The translations under genes and the position numbers were made by a program. A stretch of DNA of 5,703 nucleotides. It comes from Selenomonadaceae bacterium (GTDB lineage: Bacteria; Bacillota; Negativicutes; Selenomonadales; Selenomonadaceae). This document shows positions 1-5,292 of the stretch, in pieces (positions within the stretch are counted from its first letter, which is position 1; each line of letters starts with the position of its first letter). The notes beneath the pieces were generated by a model. It was not told the DNA's origin and did no database searches. It saw only the letters and a list, made by a program, of their open reading frames with translations. The stretch lies in contig JAEERZ010000153.1 in assembly GCA_016286075.1 (NCBI GenBank), positions 1 through 5,703 of the forward strand. The letters are read 5' to 3'.

Positions 1-7
1 CTTTCTT

Positions 8-36
8 GGGGAGCATAGCTTCCCTTTTTTTATTTT
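8..36 (+). terminator. Rho-independent terminator for a plus-strand gene left of the window
   Basis: The plus strand shows GGGGAGC (8-14), a three-base ATA loop, and GCTTCCC (18-24), followed by seven T, an A and four more T (25-36). The stem is 7 bp with one G-U wobble. The T-tract is only on the plus-strand side. In the opposite direction the wobble becomes an A-C mismatch and no U-run follows, so the site should mainly stop a convergent gene entering from the left. How the cbiZ transcript ends is not clear from this window. Confidence 0.75.
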
Positions 37-51
37 GGAAATCTTGGTTAT

Positions 52-1173
52 TTATATGACTTGCCCCTCGACATACAGCTGATGATGGGCAATCCTCGCC
101 AGCAGCAACTCCAGCGCCATCGGATATGGCTCTGGGAGTTCTGCGGGCGGCGAGAGACCGTAGGATGAAGCAAGCTCCCGAAGTATCCGCAGCGCGGCGT
201 CCCGCGTTTCCTTCTCTTCAAGAAGCCCCCAATGCCGCTCGTCGATCAGATGGACGTAAAGCGCGCCCTCCGACAGCAGCGGCGACGAGACACTGATTGT
301 CCGAAGCGCCGCGAGAAATCTTTCCTTCGGCACTGCTTCATCGGGGAAGAGCCGCTCGCAGGCATCCCAGATCGTTTCCTCCGTCACGCCGAAACGACGT
401 AAGCGGCGCAGGAGGTCGTGCTGACGCTCGGGCGTCAGCCCGTGCTGGTTCGCCATGCCGCCCTTAACGGCGGCAATCACTGTGCGCCCGATCAGTTCCC
501 CCAGCTTGGAATGCTTGCCGGCGTCGTCAAGACAAAGCTGCGACTCCGAATTCGCGACGAGAATCGTCTGGTCGGTCCCCGAGCCCGTGGCCAATCCGCT
601 CGAATAACGGCTGTCCGCCATCAATTCCTGCAGAGCCGCGACTTTCGCCTCCGTACAGGTCACAAGGGCGCGGGCCAATGTCCCCGACGGCAGGTCGGCG
701 TCGATACACAGCATCAGGTTGATGGTGCCCGGGCAGGGCTTGGCACAGGGCTGAAAGAATTGGGCCGGGTCGCCGACACGCCCGCCGTTGGCTTCAACGC
801 CGCCGGTGGAGATGGCGGTGACGGTCAGCCCTTGATAGGAAAGCGTCTCGACAGCCGCGTTTTCCATGTGCGCCGACGTCCCCATCCCCGTGGTATGCTC
901 CGGGTCCAGTCCGAGCCGTCCCGCGGTCTGACGAAGGTACGCTTCATAAGACGAAGCGGCCATTCCCTGCACGTCCCGACTCATGTCGAGATTCCATGCC
1001 GCCGTCAGGTCTTCGCGATAGCCGCCGCCATAGACGGAGGTGCTCAGCACATTGCGCCGCCCGCCGAAGGAAAGGATCAGGCTGTTGTCGACATGGCGCA
1101 GGGCGTCACCGGAGGCGAGCCGCAATATGATTTTTCCCTTCTCCGTCATAAGCAGTGAATCCTTTTTCCTCAT
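52..1173 (-). CDS. cbiZ: Adenosylcobinamide amidohydrolase CbiZ with C-terminal extension
   Basis: CbiZ cleaves the amide bond between the corrin ring and the aminopropanol arm of adenosylcobinamide (or some complete cobamides), giving adenosylcobyric acid for re-assembly into the cell's own cobamide. It acts in the cytoplasm, in salvage. Family signatures seen are SFGGRRNVLSTSVYGGG (35-51), STGGVEANGGRVGDP (122-136), GTINLML (149-155), ATGSGTDQT (195-203) and AGKHSKLGELIGRTV (218-232). The CbiZ domain takes about residues 33-240. Residues 240-373 are an extra region I do not recognise, while the usual family length is near 230. The start at 1173 overlaps the tonB stop as ATGA. An internal ATG at 1149 (MTEKGKII) has the better ribosome binding site, so the protein may be 365 rather than 373 residues. 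It is the last gene of the cluster, and its neighbours (BtuCD-like importer, TonB-ExbBD) fit corrinoid uptake. Confidence 0.92.
   Translation of the reverse strand: MRKKDSLLMTEKGKIILRLASGDALRHVDNSLILSFGGRRNVLSTSVYGGGYREDLTAAWNLDMSRDVQGMAASSYEAYLRQTAGRLGLDPEHTTGMGTSAHMENAAVETLSYQGLTVTAISTGGVEANGGRVGDPAQFFQPCAKPCPGTINLMLCIDADLPSGTLARALVTCTEAKVAALQELMADSRYSSGLATGSGTDQTILVANSESQLCLDDAGKHSKLGELIGRTVIAAVKGGMANQHGLTPERQHDLLRRLRRFGVTEETIWDACERLFPDEAVPKERFLAALRTISVSSPLLSEGALYVHLIDERHWGLLEEKETRDAALRILRELASSYGLSPPAELPEPYPMALELLLARIAHHQLYVEGQVI
1160..1164 (-). promoter_or_regulatory. Ribosome binding site favouring the second cbiZ start
   Basis: On the minus strand AAGGA lies 10 bases before the ATG at 1149. 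The first ATG at 1173 has no clear Shine-Dalgarno sequence in front of it and would depend on coupling to tonB through the ATGA overlap. Both starts are in frame, so only the first eight residues are in question. Confidence 0.45.
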
Positions 1174-1952
1174 CTTAGCTGGAAGGTGAAAGACTGATAC
1201 ACATAGCAGCGCACGGGGCGACCGTAGCCGTCGAGGCCGGGACTGAACGTGAACCCCTCCGCCGCATCCATCGCGGCGCGATCCAGTGCTGCGCTGCCGG
1301 AGGATTCCACGATTTCCACGTCGTCCACGCCGCCGTCCTTGGCCAAAAGGAAACGGACCACCACGGTGCCTTCCGTGCCCCGGCTCTGAGCCGAGCGCGG
1401 GTATTCCGGCGCGCGGGAAGAGAGGACGCTTGGCGGCACCGTCGGCGCTTCGATGGCGTCGCTGGCAGCGGGAATACCGTCGCCGTTCCCCCCGCCGTCG
1501 CCTTTGCCCGCCTGTTCCTTGTCGCCGCTGCCCTCCCCGATGCCGCCGTCTCCCGTACCCGTGGCCGGGGAAGGCGGCGCCGCTGTCGGCGCTGAAGGCG
1601 GCTGGACGGTTTCCTGTTGTGGCTGCGGCTGCGGGACAGGCTCCGGCGTCGGCTCCTTCACTTGCTCTTTTTCTTCGATGATGTCATCAGGGGCCGGAGG
1701 CGGCGTCTGCTCCGCCGGCGTCTCCTGCACTGCGGGCGGTGCTGCGGGCGCGGCGGCAGGAGCAGGTGCGGAGGAACCGGGCTTACCGATCAGCGCCACG
1801 TCGTATATGGGATCCGGCGGGCGGCTCTGTTCAAGGCGCATGGCCGCAACGCCCAACAAGACGAGAAACAACAGATGGAGCAGCACGGAAACGGCCAATC
1901 CTTTCGCTGCGCGGTCTCTTTGATCGTTTCCCGTTTTTTCCCCGCCCGTCAC
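1170..1952 (-). CDS. tonB: Energy transducer TonB
   Basis: TonB carries proton-motive-force energy from ExbBD across the periplasm to outer-membrane TonB-dependent receptors. The 260-residue protein has the full family plan. A short cytoplasmic start is followed by a membrane anchor at about 19-39 with the S22-xxx-H26 motif that contacts ExbBD. A long Pro/Ala-rich spacer (about 56-130, with a charged EEKEQVKE stretch at 93-100) leads to a Gly/Asp-rich linker (131-160). The C-terminal TonB domain (about 175-260) contains PEYP (182-185) and RGTEGTVVVRFLL (191-203) and ends in a beta strand, SFTFQLR. It starts with GTG at 1952, overlapping the exbD stop as GTGA, with AAGGA about 9 bases upstream. 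It overlaps cbiZ by ATGA. The Gly-rich linker is less typical than the usual Pro-Lys/Pro-Glu spacer, but the ends are clear. Confidence 0.93.
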   Translation of the reverse strand: MTGGEKTGNDQRDRAAKGLAVSVLLHLLFLVLLGVAAMRLEQSRPPDPIYDVALIGKPGSSAPAPAAAPAAPPAVQETPAEQTPPPAPDDIIEEKEQVKEPTPEPVPQPQPQQETVQPPSAPTAAPPSPATGTGDGGIGEGSGDKEQAGKGDGGGNGDGIPAASDAIEAPTVPPSVLSSRAPEYPRSAQSRGTEGTVVVRFLLAKDGGVDDVEIVESSGSAALDRAAMDAAEGFTFSPGLDGYGRPVRCYVYQSFTFQLR

Positions 1953-2362
1953 GATCCCGCTTCCTTGTCCGTCGCGAGACCGACCCGGGAAATCCCTGCC
2001 TTCTTGAAGGCGTCCAACAGATGGATGATTGCCCGGTATGGCACGCTCTCATCGGCGCGGATGATCACGGCGAATTTCTCGTCCCGCTGCCGTTCCTCTT
2101 TCGCCCGCGCCAAAAGCTCCGTTTCATGGATCGGCACATCCTGGAGCCAGTACGCGCCCTCGCCCTTGACAGTCACGGAGAATTTTGCCGCGCTTTGCGT
2201 CTGCGTCTCGGAGGCGACCGGCAGCTTGACCGGAATTGTGCGAAGCTCGCTCATATACATCGTGCTGACGATGAAAAATATCAGCAGCAGGAACATCATG
2301 TCGATCATCGGGCTCAGCATAAGCTCCGGAACGCTCCTGCCGCGCCTTTTCAGCTTGATCAT
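1949..2362 (-). CDS. exbD: Biopolymer transport protein ExbD
   Basis: ExbD is the small partner of ExbB in the inner-membrane proton channel that powers TonB. The 137-residue protein has a basic cytoplasmic start (MIKLKRRGR), one membrane helix at about 14-37 and a periplasmic domain at about 45-137. The helix contains SPMIDMMFLLLIFF, whose D21 matches the essential membrane aspartate of the ExbD/TolR family. The periplasmic part has the usual late pattern (VIIRADESVPY, then a helix, then GISRVGLATD). The ATG overlaps the exbB stop as ATGA, and AGGAGG lies 7-8 bases upstream. TolR is the alternative, but the adjoining tonB and lack of tolA/tolB favour ExbD. Confidence 0.93.
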   Translation of the reverse strand: MIKLKRRGRSVPELMLSPMIDMMFLLLIFFIVSTMYMSELRTIPVKLPVASETQTQSAAKFSVTVKGEGAYWLQDVPIHETELLARAKEERQRDEKFAVIIRADESVPYRAIIHLLDAFKKAGISRVGLATDKEAGS

Positions 2363-3024
2363 GAGGCTTCCTCCTGTTGCCGGGCGCTCCCCGGCGAGGG
2401 GTGCTTGTGATCAAGGTTCTTGGCGATGGCTTCGAGAAGCGTGTTTCCCACTTCCTCGATATTCAGCGAGATGCCTTTGAGCCTGCGCATGAAATAGGCA
2501 TACATACAGATGGCCACGATGGAAATGCAGAGACCGAACACCGTCGTGATCAGCGCCTCGCCGATGCCCGCGGTCACGGCCAAAGGGTCTTCCATTCGCT
2601 GATTGAAGTTGTTGAAGGAGCCGATCATACCCGTCACAGTGCCGAGAAGTCCAAGGACAGGGGAAAGAGTGACCAGCACGTTCAAATAATTGAGATTCTT
2701 TTCAAACTTGTCCATCGCTCTCTCGGCGCGAACGCTGACGAAGCTCTCCAATCGCTCGAAATTGCCATGCCGCGACATGACGACGGTGGCCAGTTTCGCC
2801 ACTTCCCCGTGGGTGGAATCCGCCAATCTTTTTGCGGTTTCCCAATCGTCGCGCTCGATGGCGTCGCAAAATTTCTGCGTGAATTCCCAGCCGCTGTCGC
2901 CTGCCCGGAAGAACAACCAACGCTCCACCGAAATCGCGATAGCAGCCAGCGAGCAAAAAAGCAGCGGATACATGACCGGTCCGCCGTTGACAAAATACTG
3001 GACGCCTGCAGAAAAAATCCCCAT
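2359..3024 (-). CDS. exbB: MotA/TolQ/ExbB family proton channel protein ExbB
   Basis: ExbB forms the inner-membrane proton channel core with ExbD and drives TonB. The 221-residue protein has three predicted membrane helices at about 17-38, 113-137 and 155-178, with a large cytoplasmic loop between the first two. Family motifs are SPVLGLLGTVTGMIGSF (121-137) in helix 2 and GIGEALITTVFGL (153-165) in helix 3. The cytoplasmic tail (about 180-221) is charged and ends SARQQEEAS. The start at 3024 is supported by AGAGGAG 7 bases upstream. It lies just behind the palindromic element at 3051-3212, which separates it from the permease gene. It overlaps exbD by 4 bases. Confidence 0.93.
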   Translation of the reverse strand: MGIFSAGVQYFVNGGPVMYPLLFCSLAAIAISVERWLFFRAGDSGWEFTQKFCDAIERDDWETAKRLADSTHGEVAKLATVVMSRHGNFERLESFVSVRAERAMDKFEKNLNYLNVLVTLSPVLGLLGTVTGMIGSFNNFNQRMEDPLAVTAGIGEALITTVFGLCISIVAICMYAYFMRRLKGISLNIEEVGNTLLEAIAKNLDHKHPSPGSARQQEEAS

Positions 3025-3050
3025 GACAGTTCTCCTCTTTTTAAACTCTT

Positions 3051-3212
3051 AGGAAACACTGATTAAGTCAATTCGTGCATCTGTCGGGGGATTTTTTCGA
3101 CTGTCTCGGAAAAGGACTCGAAGTCGTAGCATCGCTACGTCGAGAGGACTTTGACAACGACAGTCGGAAAAAGACCCGGCAGAGGTGCGGAGAGACTTAT
3201 TCAGTGGTTCCT
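3051..3212. mobile_element. MITE-like foldback element, 162 bp, with 19-bp terminal inverted repeats
   Basis: The ends are AGGAAACACTGATTAAGTC (3051-3069) and GACTTATTCAGTGGTTCCT (3194-3212), inverted copies matching at 17 of 19 positions. Nested inside, 3092-3105 and 3159-3172 are inverted copies matching at 13 of 14. The centre is CGTAGC-ATC-GCTACG (3125-3139), with CTCGA and TCGAG outside it. All these pairs share nearly the same centre at about 3132, so almost the whole element can fold into one long interrupted hairpin. No convincing coding sequence lies inside. It sits directly behind the permease stop codon and 26 bases before the exbB start. A target duplication is not clear: CTTA before and TTTA after, if the element is taken as 3052-3211. 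A non-mobile, cluster-specific RNA hairpin is the alternative. Confidence 0.65.
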
Positions 3213-4250
3213 TTATTGCATTTTATTCTGGGATCGTCGAAGCAGCCAAAGGAAGTACGGCGTACCGATAAAGGCCGTCATGATACCGACGCGCACCTCT
3301 ATCGGATACGCGATCACGCGTCCCACGGCGTCGCAGAACACGAGGAACGTCCCTCCGGCCAAAAGGCTGGCCGGCAGGAGCCGCCGATGATCGGGGCCGA
3401 CAATGAGACGCATCATGTGCGGCACCACCAGCCCGACGAAGCCGATATTTCCGCTGATGCAGACGCCCGTGGCCGTGACAAGCGAAGCCACCGCCAACAG
3501 GCCAAGTCGGTATCGTGCCACGGGCATACCGACGGCCCGGGCTTCCACGTCGCCAAGCACTAAGATATTCAAATGCCGCGCCATGAGAAGCATCACGGCG
3601 ATGCCCCCGAGTATCGGGCCCACACCCAACGCCACATGGTCCCATCGGCGATAATCGAGACCGCCGATAGTCCAGAAAAGATACTGGTGTATCAATTGCT
3701 CATTGAGAACCGTAAGAATGCCCGCCGTGACCGCCCCGAGCAGCATCCCCACCACGACGCCCGCAAGCAGCAGCGTCATCATAGGAATTTTCCCGTGGCG
3801 CATGGCGAGAAAGACCGTCAGCGTCATCGTGACGAGAGCGCCGCAAAGCGCCGAGATCGGCAGCGCGAGGAGGCTTGTCTCGCTAAGCCCGAAAGCGATG
3901 GCAGTCACAGCGCCCACCGCGGCGCCGCTGGACACACCGATAACGCCCGGATCGGCCAAGGGATTGCTGAAAATGCCCTGCATGACCACGCCCGAGGTTC
4001 CAAGTCCCGCGCCGACCATCAATCCCACCAAGGTCCGAGGCAAACGAATATGGAGCAACACAGTCTCCTGCACCGAAGTCACCGGCACCTCCGAAAGGAA
4101 CGGAAGCCCCATGGACCGACAAAAGGTCGCGAAAATATTCTCCGTCGGGATGTCGATTTGCCCGCATGACATAGAAAGAAAAGCGGCCCCGAGAAAAGCA
4201 ACCGTCAAGATGGGAAGGGCGAGGGCATTTGGAAGGTTTCCCCGTCTCAT
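3213..4250 (-). CDS. FecCD/BtuC family ABC transporter permease
   Basis: This is the inner-membrane channel subunit of an importer for iron-siderophore, heme or cobalamin-type substrates, working as a dimer with the ATPase encoded just before it. The 345-residue protein has about ten hydrophobic segments. FecCD signatures are IRLPRTLVGLMVGAGLGTSG (68-87), QGIFSNPLADPGVIGVSSGA (91-110), GNIGFVGLVVPHMMR (267-281), which includes the ATPase-contacting region, and VRVGIMTAFIGTPYFLWLLR (319-338). The ATG at 4250 overlaps the ATPase stop as ATGA and has GGAGGGG 5-8 bases upstream. The reading frame stays open further upstream, but that part overlaps the ATPase gene and does not look like a FecCD start. 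The stop TAA (3213-3215) abuts the palindromic element. Substrate cannot be told from the permease; cbiZ in the cluster points to a corrinoid (btuC-like). Confidence 0.92.
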   Translation of the reverse strand: MRRGNLPNALALPILTVAFLGAAFLSMSCGQIDIPTENIFATFCRSMGLPFLSEVPVTSVQETVLLHIRLPRTLVGLMVGAGLGTSGVVMQGIFSNPLADPGVIGVSSGAAVGAVTAIAFGLSETSLLALPISALCGALVTMTLTVFLAMRHGKIPMMTLLLAGVVVGMLLGAVTAGILTVLNEQLIHQYLFWTIGGLDYRRWDHVALGVGPILGGIAVMLLMARHLNILVLGDVEARAVGMPVARYRLGLLAVASLVTATGVCISGNIGFVGLVVPHMMRLIVGPDHRRLLPASLLAGGTFLVFCDAVGRVIAYPIEVRVGIMTAFIGTPYFLWLLRRSQNKMQ

Positions 4251-5089
4251 GATTCGCCCCTCCCCAATATCGTTTCCAAGAGCAGCGCATGCCGACCGTT
4301 GTCCGGCGGCGGTTCCGTGAAGACCTCCATCGATCCCGTAGTCGGATTTTGCACAACGCGCACAGGAACGCCATAGCAACGGCTTAGATTCTCGGACGTC
4401 ATCACCGCAGACGGAGGTCCGTCGGAGATGATACGGCCTTCGCCAACGAGCATGAGCCGCGAACAGAACTTCGACGCCAGCGAAAGCTCATGAACCACCA
4501 TCAAGACCGTCTTGCCCCGGTCGCAAAGCTCGCGGCAAAAACGGAATATCTCCTCTTGATAGAAAATGTCAAGTCCTGTTGCCGGCTCGTCCAGAAAAAG
4601 GAGCGGCGTCTGCTGCGCCAGCACCTTCGCCAGCAACACGCGCTGCCTCTGCCCGCCGGACATCATATGAACGGGACGCTCCGTCAGGTCCTCTACTCCG
4701 GTATATGCCATGCAGGCGTCCGCAATCTGTGCATCCTTGTCGCTCTCCTTTTCCCACCAATGAAGATGCGGATAGCGACCCGTCATAACAATTTCTCTCG
4801 CACTGTAACCAAAGGAAATCTCTATATCCTGCTGCAGATACGCTACTTTACGTGCAAATTCACGGCTCGATAGTCTGGAAGTCTCACGTCCATCTATTTC
4901 CACGCTCCCCGACAGCGGCGCCAATAAACCCCGCAGGGTTTTTAACAGCGTCGATTTCCCGGCGCCATTGGGCCCAATGAGTCCCACCATCTCCCCTTGC
5001 CGCACGGCAAAAGAAACATCTGTTAAAATATTTTGATTCCTGTGGTAGCCTGCGGATAATCCTTCGACCGCCAAAACCACGTCTCTCAT
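4247..5089 (-). CDS. FepC/BtuD family ABC transporter ATP-binding protein
   Basis: This is the cytoplasmic ATPase that drives the FecCD-type permease encoded next. The 280-residue protein shows Walker A GPNGAGKST (39-47), Q-loop LQQD (85-88), signature MSGGQRQR (143-150), Walker B LLFLDEP (163-169), D-loop TGLD (171-174) and the switch histidine H200 in VVHELS. The C-terminal tail (about 240-280) is typical of the iron/B12 group. The frame is open up to 5296, but the extra 69 codons run through the promoter and the terminator hairpin, so the start is taken at 5089 (MRDVVLAVEGLSAGY), where ABC homology begins. The ribosome binding site there is weak (purine-rich GAAAGAAGAAAA). It is the first gene of the cluster. 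Substrate is inferred from cbiZ to be a corrinoid; iron chelate or heme are alternatives. Confidence 0.92.
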   Translation of the reverse strand: MRDVVLAVEGLSAGYHRNQNILTDVSFAVRQGEMVGLIGPNGAGKSTLLKTLRGLLAPLSGSVEIDGRETSRLSSREFARKVAYLQQDIEISFGYSAREIVMTGRYPHLHWWEKESDKDAQIADACMAYTGVEDLTERPVHMMSGGQRQRVLLAKVLAQQTPLLFLDEPATGLDIFYQEEIFRFCRELCDRGKTVLMVVHELSLASKFCSRLMLVGEGRIISDGPPSAVMTSENLSRCYGVPVRVVQNPTTGSMEVFTEPPPDNGRHALLLETILGRGES

Positions 5090-5110
5090 TTCAAATTTTC
5101 TTCTTTCATT

Positions 5111-5151
5111 CAAATATGCAAGCAAAATTAAAAGATGAATCCCCATATTTG
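5111..5151 (-). promoter_or_regulatory. Short hairpin in the 5' leader
   Basis: CAAATATG (5111-5118) and CATATTTG (5144-5151) are perfect 8-bp inverted copies separated by 25 bases, so the leader RNA starting near 5153 could fold its 5' end into a hairpin. The upstream copy is also the arm of the operator-like palindrome at 5145-5164. The stem is A-U rich and weak, so a role in the RNA is uncertain. Confidence 0.3.
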
Positions 5152-5164
5152 CAATATCAAATAT
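5145..5164. promoter_or_regulatory. Operator-like palindrome over the -10 region
   Basis: ATATTTG-CAATAT-CAAATAT is a perfect 7-bp inverted repeat with a 6-bp spacer. It covers most of the -10 hexamer (5160-5165) and the expected transcription start (about 5153), the usual place for a repressor to block initiation. It only weakly resembles a Fur box. The regulator is unknown. Confidence 0.45.
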
Positions 5165-5188
5165 AGGCATAACATGAAGAATTGTCAA
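5160..5188 (-). promoter_or_regulatory. Sigma-70-type promoter of the importer-tonB-cbiZ cluster
   Basis: On the minus strand a perfect -35 TTGACA (5188-5183) is followed by a 17-base spacer and -10 TATATT (5165-5160). The start of transcription should be near 5153, giving a leader of about 64 bases before the ATPase start. The surrounding 5090-5245 stretch is strongly AT-rich, unlike the GC-rich genes. No other promoter of this quality was seen ahead of exbB. Confidence 0.8.
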
Positions 5189-5245
5189 GGAAAAAGAATC
5201 GAGACAAAACTTTTTACAAAAATTATCGTTGGCAAAAAACCCGAG

Positions 5246-5292
5246 AAAAGGGGCTGTCAAAGGAAGATTTTCTTCCGAAGACAGCCCCTTTT
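5246..5292. terminator. Strong hairpin terminator after the acetyltransferase gene
   Basis: AAAAGGGGCTGTC (5246-5258) and GACAGCCCCTTTT (5280-5292) form a perfect 13-bp stem, capped by an inner 6-bp stem GGAAGA/TCTTCC (5262-5267, 5271-5276). It begins immediately after the acetyltransferase stop (5293-5295). On either strand the stem ends in CCCC followed by a T-run, so it can work in both directions. It insulates the importer promoter from the acetyltransferase transcript. Confidence 0.85.

Noticed and set aside
418..1158. Plus-strand frame of 246 codons opposite cbiZ
   Set aside because: Composition is Arg/Gly/His-rich nonsense from the GC-rich complement; the minus-strand CbiZ motifs are clear.
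1286..2480. Several plus-strand frames opposite tonB and exbD, rich in Arg, Gly or Ser
   Set aside because: They are shadows of the Pro/Ala/Gly-rich tonB linker and of exbD. No family resemblance and no start signals.
3051..3212. CRISPR repeat or ordinary intrinsic terminator
   Set aside because: No direct repeats with spacers. The palindrome is much longer than a terminator stem and no T-run follows its base in the gene direction.
3075..3563. Plus-strand frame of 162 codons starting inside the palindromic element
   Set aside because: It runs antisense into the well-supported permease gene, and its first part is just the translated palindrome. No transposase features.
4251..4379. Longer permease frame starting at 4379
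   Set aside because: It overlaps the ATPase gene and has no FecCD-like features, while the ATG at 4250 has a strong ribosome binding site and a 4-base overlap.
5145..5164. Fur box at the promoter
   Set aside because: Best alignment to the 7-1-7 Fur consensus matches only about half the positions. The palindrome has a 7-6-7 form, so naming Fur is not supported.
5090..5245. Cobalamin riboswitch ahead of the importer genes
   Set aside because: No B12-box-like sequence seen, the region is AT-rich, and the mapped promoter leaves only about 64 transcribed bases.
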